A DNA stretch of 64,000 nt, from the NCBI RefSeq assembly GCF_050943655.1, contig NZ_JBMNPQ010000002.1, positions 18,019 to 82,018 on the forward strand, read 5' to 3'. Below are positions 53,935 to 63,139 of this stretch, piece by piece (position 1 is the stretch's first letter; every line of letters starts with the position of its first letter). The stretch comes from Peptoniphilus_A sp050943655 (GTDB lineage Bacteria > Bacillota > Clostridia > Tissierellales > Peptoniphilaceae). Both the position numbers and the translations under genes were made by a program. The notes under the pieces are model-generated. The model was given only the letters and a program-made list of their open reading frames with translations. It was not told the DNA's origin and ran no database searches.

Positions 53935-54906
53935 TTATACTACTGGATCTCTTGGTTCCTTATTATCTAATACAGCAGCTAAGTTGCCTAATGCAAATTC
54001 TTTTAAAGCTCTCATAGACTCTATAGAAATATAAGAGATATGAGGTGTTACTAATATCCCTTCAACATGTAAGATTTCTTCATCCCCTGTTGGCGGTTCT
54101 TTATCTATAACGTCTAAAATTGCCCCACCGATAATGCCATTTTTTACGGCATACACTAAATCTGGCTCGTTTATTATTTTCCCTCTTGCTGTATTTATAA
54201 TAACAGCATCTTTCTTCATTAACTCAAACTCATTTTTGCCAACTTTATCTCTATTAGCTTCCACACCTTTTAAGTTAATGCTTACATAGTCAGCAGTAGA
54301 AAATCCTTCTTCCCAGCTAACCTTCTTGACGCCATATTTTGCTATCTCTTCTTCATTATAATATTCATCATAAGCTAATATTTCAATTCCTAGTAATTTA
54401 GCCCTTTCAGCTACTGCTTTACCTATAGTTCCAAATCCTACAATAAATAGTTTTTGTTTTGAAATTCTATGATTCCTTTTTTCAATAACTGTAGAGCCCC
54501 ATTTACCATCATTTATATCTTTTAAAACATTATTAGCATAAAAATTAATCTTTTTATTATAATGATAAATAGCAGCTATTACATAATCTGCCAAATCTTC
54601 AGCACAATAACCTTGTATATTCGTTACTCTTATTCCTTTATTTTTACATGCTTCTATATCTATTCTATCATATCCACCACCATAAGTAGCAATTACTTTA
54701 CAATTATCTAATTTATTTATTACTTCTGCAGGAATGTCAGCATATACTTGTGCTAAAATTCCATCCGCCTTATAACCAAATTCTTCTAAATCTTTTTGAT
54801 AATCATATGTTGAAATTTTAATTTCTACTCCAGGATATTTTTCATTAAGAAATTCTTTTTCATATTCATATTCAGTCCACTCTTCATCAATGATCCAAAT
54901 TAACAT
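53935..54906 (-). CDS. D-2-hydroxyacid dehydrogenase family protein
   Basis: The 323-aa protein has the two-domain fold of this family with NAD loop G157-F-G-T-I-G162 and an aspartate (D180) ending strand 2, which favours NAD over NADP. The catalytic residues are R241 (NTARGKII), E270 (IDKEPP) and H289 (TPHISYI). It interconverts a 2-oxoacid and a D-2-hydroxyacid. AGGAGG precedes the ATG. In the operon it could reduce a 2-oxoacid made by one of the dehydratases, or oxidise an imported hydroxyacid. Confidence 0.9.
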   Translation of the reverse strand: MLIWIIDEEWTEYEYEKEFLNEKYPGVEIKISTYDYQKDLEEFGYKADGILAQVYADIPAEVINKLDNCKVIATYGGGYDRIDIEACKNKGIRVTNIQGYCAEDLADYVIAAIYHYNKKINFYANNVLKDINDGKWGSTVIEKRNHRISKQKLFIVGFGTIGKAVAERAKLLGIEILAYDEYYNEEEIAKYGVKKVSWEEGFSTADYVSINLKGVEANRDKVGKNEFELMKKDAVIINTARGKIINEPDLVYAVKNGIIGGAILDVIDKEPPTGDEEILHVEGILVTPHISYISIESMRALKEFALGNLAAVLDNKEPRDPVV

Positions 54907-54920
54907 AACTACCTCCTAAA

Positions 54921-56189
54921 TTATAAAAATATATTAGTTACAGCTGGTATAAATGTAACAGATAATAAAACAATGATTAATCCTAGTATGAACTTAAGTA
55001 TCTCTTTAGTCAGTACCGTCATATTAACCTTTGATATTGCAGTCGCAACAAATAAGTTAATTCCATATGGTGGCGTACAAAAACCAATCGCTAAATTCAT
55101 AGTTAACATAATACCAAATGTAACAGGGCTCATACCTAATTGCATTACTATAGGCAATAATATTGGTGTTAATATTATAGTTCCTGGTATATTATCTATA
55201 AACATTCCTACAATTAATAAGAACACATTTATTAATAACAATATAACTATACCGTTATCGCTTAGTGATGTTATAAAAGTTGCAATCTTAAGTGGGATTT
55301 GTTGCATTGTTAGTAGTGCAGCAAATGCAGTAGATAGACCTACCATAAAAGTTGTAGCTCCATTAACCACGATTGCATCCCTAAATGCATTATATGCTTG
55401 CTTCATATCTAGTTCTTTGTAAACAAATACTCCAATTACAAAAGAATAAACTACAGAAACCACTGCCGCTTCTGTCGGAGTAAACATACCAGAATAAATT
55501 CCTCCTAATATTATAACTGGAGATAAAATTGCCCAAAACGCATCTTTAAAAGCATGAAATATTTCTTTTAAACTTGATCTAGTTTCACTACCCTTGAATC
55601 CTTCTTTTTTGGACACTATATAGCAAATAATCATTAATGCTATACCCATCAAAATACCTGGTAAAAAACCAGCAGTAAACATTTGAGTTATTGATGCTCC
55701 TGAAACAACTCCATATATTACAAACGGAACACTTGGTGGAATAATTACACCAATGGTACCTGCTGCAGCTGTTAATGCTGTAGAAAAACCTTTCCCATAA
55801 CCATGATCAACCATTTGAGGTATCATAAAAGCTCCAACTGCTGAAACAGTTGCTACTGCTGAACCTGATATAGCAGCAAAGAACATACATACTACAACTG
55901 TTACCATGCCCAAACCACCAGTGATATGACCTATAATAGATTCAAAAAAATTAACAAGTCTCTTCGCTATTCCGCCACTACTCATCAAATTTCCAGCCAA
56001 CATAAAAAAAGGAATAGCTAATAGAGGAAAAGAATCAACACCTGCAACTGAATTTTGTGCTATCATTACAGTTGGCAAAGATGTATACTTACTTATCGTT
56101 ATAAGAGTCGCTATACCTATAGCATAACCAATAGGAATACCCAAAAATAATAATATAAAAAATATTCCAAAAAGAACTAAAGATTCCAT
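54921..56189 (-). CDS. TRAP transporter large membrane subunit (DctM type)
   Basis: The 422-aa protein has about twelve membrane segments and the DctM pattern: IPFFMLAGNLMSSGGIAKRLVNF, FFAAISGSAVATVSAVGAF, IPPSVPFVIYGVVSG and GFCTPPYGINLFVA. It uses a sodium gradient to import an organic acid delivered by the DctP protein. AAGGAGG precedes the ATG, with 14 bases after the small subunit. Confidence 0.94.
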   Translation of the reverse strand: MESLVLFGIFFILLFLGIPIGYAIGIATLITISKYTSLPTVMIAQNSVAGVDSFPLLAIPFFMLAGNLMSSGGIAKRLVNFFESIIGHITGGLGMVTVVVCMFFAAISGSAVATVSAVGAFMIPQMVDHGYGKGFSTALTAAAGTIGVIIPPSVPFVIYGVVSGASITQMFTAGFLPGILMGIALMIICYIVSKKEGFKGSETRSSLKEIFHAFKDAFWAILSPVIILGGIYSGMFTPTEAAVVSVVYSFVIGVFVYKELDMKQAYNAFRDAIVVNGATTFMVGLSTAFAALLTMQQIPLKIATFITSLSDNGIVILLLINVFLLIVGMFIDNIPGTIILTPILLPIVMQLGMSPVTFGIMLTMNLAIGFCTPPYGINLFVATAISKVNMTVLTKEILKFILGLIIVLLSVTFIPAVTNIFL

Positions 56190-56203
56190 AATATCCTCCT
56201 TAA

Positions 56204-56689
56204 TTATTCTGCAGAATAATCTGTCTTAAAAATATCAATAAGCTTATCTATTATTCGAATAGACAATAAGATAGCCGAGATTGGTAATACAACATATACA
56301 TATGCTAAAGGTATCCTCATTCCTGATGATAGTGCATTTCTAGCTGACATTGATGCGATTAGTTCAAAACCAATTTTTACAAGATATAAGTTAAATATTA
56401 ACCATACAGTATATCTTATTGTATCTAGAATCTTATGTCCTTTTTTACTTTTTACCAATTGATAAATTAAATCTACATTAATGTGTTGATCGTCTACAAA
56501 TGCTATACTGGTCCCTAACCAAACTTGCCAAATGAAAATATACCTAGATAACTCTTCCGACCAAGATAAAGAAGAATTGAAAAAATATCTCATGATAACC
56601 TGCGTAAAAACAATAATAACATTTATTACTAAACTCGCTATCAAAACCACTTCTTCAACTTTATTATATTTTTTAAAAAGATTTTTCAT
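56204..56689 (-). CDS. TRAP transporter small membrane subunit (DctQ type)
   Basis: The 161-aa protein has four membrane segments and the DctQ pattern SLSWSEELSRYIFIWQVWLGTSIAF. It forms the membrane complex with the large subunit. GAGGAG precedes the ATG. Confidence 0.92.
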   Translation of the reverse strand: MKNLFKKYNKVEEVVLIASLVINVIIVFTQVIMRYFFNSSLSWSEELSRYIFIWQVWLGTSIAFVDDQHINVDLIYQLVKSKKGHKILDTIRYTVWLIFNLYLVKIGFELIASMSARNALSSGMRIPLAYVYVVLPISAILLSIRIIDKLIDIFKTDYSAE

Positions 56690-56708
56690 AATAACTCCTC
56701 TATAAGCA

Positions 56709-56735
56709 AGTAGGAAGAATTAAGATCTTCCTACT
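56709..56735 (-). other. Intergenic hairpin between dctP and dctQ genes
   Basis: AGTAGGAAGA and TCTTCCTACT pair over 10 bases with a 7-base loop. No T run follows, so it may protect the 3' end of the binding-protein message rather than terminate transcription. Confidence 0.5.
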
Positions 56736-56766
56736 ATGCAAATTATTTAATTGAATACTTATGTCT

Positions 56767-57801
56767 TTATTTATTGTATTTTTCACACATTTCAAATAAC
56801 TCTTCGCCAAATTTTGCCTTATATTTATCGTACATAGGAGCAACTGCATCTTTAAATACTTGTTTTTGATCATTATCAAGTATATTAGTTTCCAATCCAC
56901 CAACTTCTTCTAAATCTTTTATTGCTTGTTCATTATCTTTAAGTTCCATTTCTCTTTGAAGTTTTACATATTCTTTAGCCTCTTCATCTAAAATATCCTT
57001 TAAGTCATCACTTAAGTTGTCATATACGCCTTTATTTATAATAAAAGGCAAGAAATTGTGAACGTGTTCATCTATAGTTTGATATTTTTGTACTTCATAA
57101 AATTTATTTGCAAATGTTAATGAAGGTGGGTTTTCTTGAGCTTCAACAGTGCCTTGTTGAAGTCCTGTATAAAGTTCAGTAAAACTCATTGGTGTAGGAT
57201 TTGCTCCTAAAGTTTTATAGAAATCTATAAAAATTGGGCTCTCCATAACTCTCATTTTTACACCTTCTAAGTCTTCCGGCTTTTCAATAGGTCCTGAGTT
57301 AGTAGTTGTTGATCTTGGACCATTATATACATAGCCTAAGCATTTTATTCCTTGATCTTCTAACTTTTTATTAAAATATTCTCCTACATCTCCATCTAAT
57401 GCTTCAAATGCATCTTCACTACTCAAGAATAACCATGGCATATCTAATATACCAAATTCTTCTGAATATGTTGTTAGAACTGAGGATGATGGTAATGTCG
57501 CATCTAATGTTCCCATAGCTACTGACTCTGTCATCTGAACATCCCCGCCTAAAGATCCGTTAGGAAATATTTCAATATTTAATTTTCCTTCACTCTTTTC
57601 TTCTACATTTTTCTTAAATTCAACTAATGCTTTGTGAGTTGATCTATTCTCTGGTTCTACGTGACCAATTTTTATTGTTAACGCGTCACTATTTGCTTGA
57701 GCTGGTGCTGCCTCTTTTGTATTAGTTCCTTTACCTGAACATGCAGTCATAAATAACATAGATGCTAATAAAGCTATCCCTAAAATTTTTCTTTTTTTCA
57801 T
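56767..57801 (-). CDS. TRAP substrate-binding lipoprotein (DctP type)
   Basis: The 344-aa protein has a lipoprotein signal ending FMTAC (C21). It is a DctP fold: IKIGHVEPENRSTHKALVEF, GSLGGDVQMTESVAMGTLD, the substrate arginine in KMRVMESPIFIDFYKTLGANP, and LYTGLQQGTVEAQENP. The conserved arginine binds a carboxylate, so the imported solute is an organic acid. AAGGAGAG precedes the ATG. Confidence 0.93.
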   Translation of the reverse strand: MKKRKILGIALLASMLFMTACSGKGTNTKEAAPAQANSDALTIKIGHVEPENRSTHKALVEFKKNVEEKSEGKLNIEIFPNGSLGGDVQMTESVAMGTLDATLPSSSVLTTYSEEFGILDMPWLFLSSEDAFEALDGDVGEYFNKKLEDQGIKCLGYVYNGPRSTTTNSGPIEKPEDLEGVKMRVMESPIFIDFYKTLGANPTPMSFTELYTGLQQGTVEAQENPPSLTFANKFYEVQKYQTIDEHVHNFLPFIINKGVYDNLSDDLKDILDEEAKEYVKLQREMELKDNEQAIKDLEEVGGLETNILDNDQKQVFKDAVAPMYDKYKAKFGEELFEMCEKYNK

Positions 57802-57813
57802 AATGCTCTCCTT

Positions 57814-58215
57814 TTATAAAATAGTTATTTCTTCATTTGTTGCGTCCAGTATTATTCTATCGCCCTCTTTAATTGTTTCATAGAATTCAGGATCTACTTT
57901 ATCTACTAACGGAATTTCAAATACAATTGCACTGGAAACTAAAACTGTTTCAGCATGCTGAACAATCATTCCAGCAGGTTGCTTATCATTTTTCATTAAT
58001 TGAAATAAACCATCAGCTTGAACTACAGAACTTCCTTTTCCTGAAGGGAACAGAAGTATTTTATCTGCCATACTCCTACCAGTAAAATCGTGGTTAGGCT
58101 CTATCATTTTTCCAGTTTCTGGTTCTAATAAGTAAAACATTATTGGGTCTTTTGAAATAGTAACCTCAGCTTCAACTCTTCCATCAGATATTTTATGACA
58201 TTTAAATTTTTTCAT
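57814..58215 (-). CDS. Aconitase X small (swivel, DUF126) subunit
   Basis: The 133-aa protein is a DUF126 swivel domain with TGRSMADKILLFPSGKGSS (45-63), the segment that carries the active-site serine. It works with the large subunit to form an aconitase-like dehydratase. It lies two bases after the large-subunit gene, so the two are made together. Confidence 0.92.
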   Translation of the reverse strand: MKKFKCHKISDGRVEAEVTISKDPIMFYLLEPETGKMIEPNHDFTGRSMADKILLFPSGKGSSVVQADGLFQLMKNDKQPAGMIVQHAETVLVSSAIVFEIPLVDKVDPEFYETIKEGDRIILDATNEEITIL

Positions 58216-58217
58216 GA

Positions 58218-59423
58218 TTATTTAACCCTCCCTGTCATAGCTGCTTCAACACAAGTATCTAAATCTCTAATAACAAAATCTATTCCTCTTCTTTTTGGAT
58301 AGTATGCACACTTTGGAGATTCAGTAACACCAACTTTTCCTTTTAAGAACTTCCAAATTGGCTGATCTGGACATGTACTTGGAACAATATGTGCGCCCAG
58401 TTTTTCCATACTTTCTGTATATCCCATTATGTCTGCCAGATGTTTAACATGTGATGATACTAAAATCCACATTTCTTTTTTTAATTTTTCTCCGTTCATC
58501 TTGTCAGAAATATATCTAACCTCATCTAATGTGAAGTGTGGACATCCAAACATAGCAAAGTCAATTTCTCTATCTCCTTCGAGAGATATCTTATCAAGAA
58601 CTTTTTCAAAATCTTCATTTGTTATAGTTACTTTTCTTTCAGGCTCTTTTCCACCAAACGCCATTTCTAAACTTTGAGCTTCTGGTGTAAAGTTAAGTAT
58701 GTGATACATATCATAAGCACCAGACGTATTAAGCTGTGCACCCAAGTTCCTCAATGCTTCTTTGGAAATTGTTTTTGGTAATCCTGTAAATACTGGTATA
58801 CCGAAACCTATCTTATCCCCGCACATTCCTAATAGGTGATAATCATATGGAGTTTTCATATCAGCTTCAACTTCAACTAGTATATTTCCTTTTCTATTCT
58901 CATCTAATAAAAGTCCATATTCTGGTACAAATCCTGTAATAGATGCAAAAAGTGCTGAGTTGGCTCCTTCTCTATTTGAGCGAGCTCCCCATACCGAATT
59001 AACATAAGGGGTTGCACTAGATTCAGAAAAAGCTACTACTTCTCCAAAATTAGGCACATTTGTATCAATATATGGTGTACAGTTGTAAGTTAAAGTAGCT
59101 CCTAACTTTTTATATGCTTCATGAGTTCTTTGCATCATTGCGTAGTCCTCTTCATCACCCATATTCTTTTCTTTAAAATAAGGTATACACCATCCAGGAT
59201 TAACTGTAGGAGATACTCTACACTTTGCTCCTAAATTAACCATTTTTTCCGCCAACCAAAGATCAGCATCTTGGTTACTTAGTGCAACATGGGCTCTTGT
59301 AATAGGAACCATCCTTTCTGCTCCAAAAGATTCTCCTATACCAACTTGAACTTTCATAGCAAGTTGAGTACCTTCGCCATATTTACCATCTAACATATCT
59401 TTTTGTAGATCAGTCAATTTCAT
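58218..59423 (-). CDS. Aconitase X catalytic (DUF521) subunit
   Basis: The 401-aa protein is the DUF521 large subunit. Candidate iron-sulfur ligands are C115 (YNCTPYI), C294 (FGCPHFT) and C351 (STCPDQP), as in characterised members. Tested relatives are cis-3-hydroxy-L-proline dehydratase in bacteria and phosphomevalonate dehydratase in archaea, so the reaction is very likely removal of water from a 3-hydroxyacid. The neighbours include no proline or mevalonate genes, so the substrate here is open. GAGGGGGA precedes the ATG. Confidence 0.92.
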   Translation of the reverse strand: MKLTDLQKDMLDGKYGEGTQLAMKVQVGIGESFGAERMVPITRAHVALSNQDADLWLAEKMVNLGAKCRVSPTVNPGWCIPYFKEKNMGDEEDYAMMQRTHEAYKKLGATLTYNCTPYIDTNVPNFGEVVAFSESSATPYVNSVWGARSNREGANSALFASITGFVPEYGLLLDENRKGNILVEVEADMKTPYDYHLLGMCGDKIGFGIPVFTGLPKTISKEALRNLGAQLNTSGAYDMYHILNFTPEAQSLEMAFGGKEPERKVTITNEDFEKVLDKISLEGDREIDFAMFGCPHFTLDEVRYISDKMNGEKLKKEMWILVSSHVKHLADIMGYTESMEKLGAHIVPSTCPDQPIWKFLKGKVGVTESPKCAYYPKRRGIDFVIRDLDTCVEAAMTGRVK

Positions 59424-59458
59424 AATATAAATCCCCCTCTATTGTAAATGTTTTCACC

Positions 59459-59475
59459 GTATACTAGAAGTATAC
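59459..59475. promoter_or_regulatory. Palindromic operator, probable GntR site
   Basis: GTATACTAGAAGTATAC is a perfect palindrome with 7-base arms around AGA. It overlaps the -10 box and start region of the aconitase X promoter, where a repressor would block transcription. Confidence 0.65.
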
Positions 59476-59497
59476 ATCTATCGATTTATTATGTCAA
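59469..59497 (-). promoter_or_regulatory. Sigma-A promoter of the aconitase X operon
   Basis: Minus-strand TTGACA (59497-59492) and TATACT (59474-59469) are exactly 17 bases apart, giving a leader of about 40 nt. Confidence 0.75.
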
Positions 59498-59644
59498 TAC
59501 TTTTTTATGATAAATTAAAATTGTTTTAAATAATTTACTTTTTATATAGATAAAAAATGAATACAATAATTTTTAAATTAATCTGAGAATATTAAAAAAT
59601 ATAAACACAAACTTTTTAAATATTTATCAGACACATCTCACATC

Positions 59645-59673
59645 TTGATTTTATTTAAACCATAGAATAAAAT
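59645..59673 (+). promoter_or_regulatory. Promoter of the IlvD-like gene
   Basis: TTGATT and TAAAAT are 17 bases apart, with the start codon about 30 bases further on. The palindrome of the divergent operon is not repeated here. Confidence 0.6.
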
Positions 59674-59704
59674 ATCATTAAAAAATAGCGAAAGGAGAGA
59701 TAGT

Positions 59705-61411
59705 ATGGATAAAAATAATGATCTAATACAAAAAGTAGGTAAATTTAGAGAACTTAATTTGATTTCTCACGCTACAATAATTCAAGGTAATGGTTACAGT
59801 TACGAAGATCTGAAGAAACCTATTATAGGAATAGCTAATAGTTTTAATGATTTGATTCCTGGACATAAAAATTTAAGAGAAATTGCTCAGCAAATTAAAA
59901 ATGGAATTTATGCAGCTGGTGGAATTCCTGCAGAATTCGGATGTATTTCAGTTTGCGATGCTTTATCCGATAATCATATAGGATCAAAATATACTTTGCC
60001 ATCACGAGATTTAATAGCTGATTCAGTAGAATTACAAGTAAGGGCACATGCTTATGATGGTTTAGTAATACTGGGAAGCTGTGATAAAATTGTCCCTGGT
60101 ATGATAATGGGAGCTCTTAGAACTAATATACCAACTATTTTTGTAAACGGAGGACCAATGATATCTTCTCCTAGCTTTGGTAATAAAGTCAAAACTAATA
60201 CAACCACCATTTCTGAAGGACTTGGCATGTATTATGGAGGCAAATTAAATAAAGATGAACTTGTAAATTTAAGTACTAACTGTGCACTTACCTGTGGATC
60301 ATGTCAATTCTTAGGCACAGCAAATACAATGTGTACTCTAGCTGAAGCTATGGGACTTTGTCTCCCGGGCTCATCATTAATACCAGCAGTTTACAACGAA
60401 AGATCTAGATCTGCTTTCAATTCTGGAGAAAAAATTGTAGAGTTAGTTAAAAAAAATATAAACATAAAAAAAATAGTAAATCTGGAAGCTTTGAAAAATG
60501 CAATAGCTGTGCTTATGGCAACAGGAGGATCTACAAACGCGATTATCCACTTATCAGCAATTGCAAACGAAATAGGTATAAGCTCTGACACAATGATAAA
60601 TCTATATGAGAGATATTTTGAAAAAGTGCCATTAATTGTAAAAGTAAATCCAGCCTCTGACGAGTTTGATGTTCAAGACTTTTACTACAATGGCGGTATT
60701 CCAGAGGTAATGAAGAGACTTGGGGACAATATAAACCTTGATACGTTAACTTGCACTGGAGAAACTGTAGATAATAACTTAAAATACGTTCAACCTGTTA
60801 CCGTCAATGATAAAGTAATAAGAACGCTAGATAATCCATTTTTAAAATTTGGTGGCGTTACTATAATGAGAGGTAATATAGCACCTGAAACTGGTGTAGC
60901 AAAACCAGCTGCTATACATAAGTCTGCACAATTATTTAAAGGTAGAGCTGTTTGTTTTGACAGAGAAGAAGCTGCAATTGAAGCGGTAAAAAATAAAAAA
61001 ATTAAAGATGGGGATGTTCTAGTCATAAGATATGAGGGTCCAAAAGGTGGTCCAGGAATGAGAGAAATGTATCTAACTTTAAAACTATTAAACGGTGAAG
61101 GATTATCAAAAACCACAGCTGTAATTACGGATGGCAGGTTTTCTGGTACAAATAATGGTTGCTTTGTTGGTCACATCTCACCCGAAGCAGCAGCTGGAGG
61201 TCCAATAGGTTTATTAAGAGACGGCGATGAGATAACTATTGATATTAACAAAAAAGAAGTTAATGCCAATGTTAGTAAAGAAGAATTTGCCAGAAGAAAA
61301 GCTCAGATTAAACCTTATAAGAGTCCAGACTTATTGCCTGGTATGATGAAAAGATATGTCGATAATGTTAGTTCAGCAATTCAAGGGGCAATTTTATATA
61401 AAAATTATTAG
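59705..61411 (+). CDS. IlvD/Edd family dehydratase
   Basis: The 568-aa protein matches dihydroxyacid dehydratase over its length: SFNDLIPGHKNL, GGIPAEFGCISVCDALSDNHIGSKYTLPSRDLIADSVE, C126 in GSCDKIVPGM, C197/C200 in LTCGSCQFLGTANTMC and the catalytic serine in TDGRFSGTNNG. The family dehydrates 2,3-dihydroxyacids or sugar acids to 2-oxoacids. No other branched-chain synthesis gene is in the window, and the gene diverges from a catabolic operon with a TRAP importer, so a catabolic sugar-acid dehydratase is as likely as true IlvD. AAAGGAGAG precedes the ATG. Confidence 0.88.
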   Translation: MDKNNDLIQKVGKFRELNLISHATIIQGNGYSYEDLKKPIIGIANSFNDLIPGHKNLREIAQQIKNGIYAAGGIPAEFGCISVCDALSDNHIGSKYTLPSRDLIADSVELQVRAHAYDGLVILGSCDKIVPGMIMGALRTNIPTIFVNGGPMISSPSFGNKVKTNTTTISEGLGMYYGGKLNKDELVNLSTNCALTCGSCQFLGTANTMCTLAEAMGLCLPGSSLIPAVYNERSRSAFNSGEKIVELVKKNINIKKIVNLEALKNAIAVLMATGGSTNAIIHLSAIANEIGISSDTMINLYERYFEKVPLIVKVNPASDEFDVQDFYYNGGIPEVMKRLGDNINLDTLTCTGETVDNNLKYVQPVTVNDKVIRTLDNPFLKFGGVTIMRGNIAPETGVAKPAAIHKSAQLFKGRAVCFDREEAAIEAVKNKKIKDGDVLVIRYEGPKGGPGMREMYLTLKLLNGEGLSKTTAVITDGRFSGTNNGCFVGHISPEAAAGGPIGLLRDGDEITIDINKKEVNANVSKEEFARRKAQIKPYKSPDLLPGMMKRYVDNVSSAIQGAILYKNY

Positions 61412-61503
61412 ATATTAACCCTAAATGTATATAATTAATGTATGCTAATGGTTTTTCAATAAAATAAATAAGATTTTATTTTTACTAAAAATAATACAAA
61501 AAA

Positions 61504-61527
61504 CTAGCTACACTTAAACGTAGCTAG
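61504..61527. terminator. Bidirectional terminator between the IlvD-like and CorC-like genes
   Basis: CTAGCTAC and GTAGCTAG pair, with an A run on the left and a T run on the right. It serves two convergent genes. Confidence 0.85.
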
Positions 61528-61532
61528 CTTTT

Positions 61533-62894
61533 TTATTGCAATGCGTCCCATTCTTTGTACTCGCGCTTTGCGTCTTCTTGTTCGTCTTTTATTATTTTGA
61601 TGCTTGCCTTTATTATTCTCTTGTCTGCAACGGCAAGCTCTGTCAATATATATCCTTTTATTCTCACTTGCAATTTTTCTTTTTCATTCTCTTCTGGAAT
61701 GTAACCTAAGTTTTCTATTATAAGGCCCGATATTGTCTCGTGATTGTCGGAGTAGAGATAAGTTCCAATCTCGTCGTTTACATCTTCTATATCCATTGAA
61801 CCGTCGACAATGTATTCGTTGTCGGAAATTTTTTCTATCTTTGGATTGTCCTTGTCATATTCATCTTCAATTTCTCCAACAATTTCTTCGACAATGTCTT
61901 CAACAGTTACCATCCCCGAAAATCCGCCGTATTCGTCGATTAGTATTGCCACATAATTTTTGGTGTTTTGCAATTCTTTTAGCAGTTGGTCAATCTTTTT
62001 AGTCTCGGGCACACAGTATGGTGCTTTTATACAATTGTCGAGGTTTATGCTCTTGTAATTATTTCTTGCATATTCTGCGAAGATATCTTTTATATAAACT
62101 GTTCCCAAAATATTGTCCGTGTTTTCTCTATAAACTGGCATTCTTGAGTAGCCCATTTTTAAAATTTCAGTTACGGTATCTGTGTTAAAGGCGTCGTAGT
62201 CTACCATGTAAATAGCTGTACGCGGTGTCATTATCTCATAAGCCAACTTGTCGTCGAAGTCCATAATGTTTACAATCATCTCTTCGCCGGCTGAGTTTAT
62301 TACTCCTTGCTGAGTTGATACTTTGATATATGATTTTAATTCTTCTTCAGAAATTTTTTCTTCAACATCTTCAGAATATTTGCCCATAATCTTTAGTACA
62401 ATCACTGTCGAAAAAGATAAAAATTTTACAAAGGGATAAAATATTTTTGATGCAAAGGAAATTGCTCTAACTGAATTTAGTGCCACCTTCTCAGAGTTTT
62501 GAAGTGCAATTCTCTTTGGAACGAGCTCACCAAATACAAGTGTTAAGTAAGAAAGTATAAATGTCACAACAATAAATGAAATTGTGTGTCCATAACTTAT
62601 TCCCATTTCTATAAATCTCTGTCCCAATACTCTTGAGATACTTGTTGCAGCTGATCCAGATGAGAAGAATCCAGCTAAAGTTATTGCAACTTGAATTGTG
62701 GATAAAAATCTCGTTTGATCCTTTGCAATATCAAGTAACATAAGAGCTCTCGCATCGCCCTCTTCAGCCATTTCCTTAATTTTATTATTATTTGCTGAAA
62801 CCATTGCCATCTCTGCCGACGCAAAAAAGGCATTTATTCCAGTTAGTATTACGATTAATAAAAGTTTAAGCCCTAAGGCCCCGCCATCGTCCAT
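61533..62894 (-). CDS. CNNM/CorC (hemolysin C-like) membrane protein
   Basis: The 453-aa protein has a DUF21 membrane domain (~1-190; FASAEMAMVSANNNKIKEMAEEGD, LVFGELVPKRIALQNSE) and a CBS pair (~205-325; IMTPRTAIYMVDYDAF, YVAILIDEYGGFSGMVTVEDIVEEIVGEI). It ends with a CorC_HlyC domain. Members export or sense magnesium with ATP bound to the CBS pair; the hemolysin name is historic. GGAGGG precedes the ATG. Confidence 0.92.
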   Translation of the reverse strand: MDDGGALGLKLLLIVILTGINAFFASAEMAMVSANNNKIKEMAEEGDARALMLLDIAKDQTRFLSTIQVAITLAGFFSSGSAATSISRVLGQRFIEMGISYGHTISFIVVTFILSYLTLVFGELVPKRIALQNSEKVALNSVRAISFASKIFYPFVKFLSFSTVIVLKIMGKYSEDVEEKISEEELKSYIKVSTQQGVINSAGEEMIVNIMDFDDKLAYEIMTPRTAIYMVDYDAFNTDTVTEILKMGYSRMPVYRENTDNILGTVYIKDIFAEYARNNYKSINLDNCIKAPYCVPETKKIDQLLKELQNTKNYVAILIDEYGGFSGMVTVEDIVEEIVGEIEDEYDKDNPKIEKISDNEYIVDGSMDIEDVNDEIGTYLYSDNHETISGLIIENLGYIPEENEKEKLQVRIKGYILTELAVADKRIIKASIKIIKDEQEDAKREYKEWDALQ

Positions 62895-63139
62895 TTAACT
62901 ATTGTCCCTCCAATATGAATTATTAAGATTATTATAACAATTATTTATATCTATTTCTATAATCTTTTATCCATTACTTCTTTAGATAAATTTACTCAAT
63001 CTAATTTTTAAAAATTTTTCTCTTAGATATAGTATATAAAAATAAAATAAATTTCACAATTGTTATGTCGCACTGACCTGGGCTTTAAGTTTTTAATAAA
63101 TGGGGATATATTAAATGAGAGTTTATGGAGGCGAGTTAA

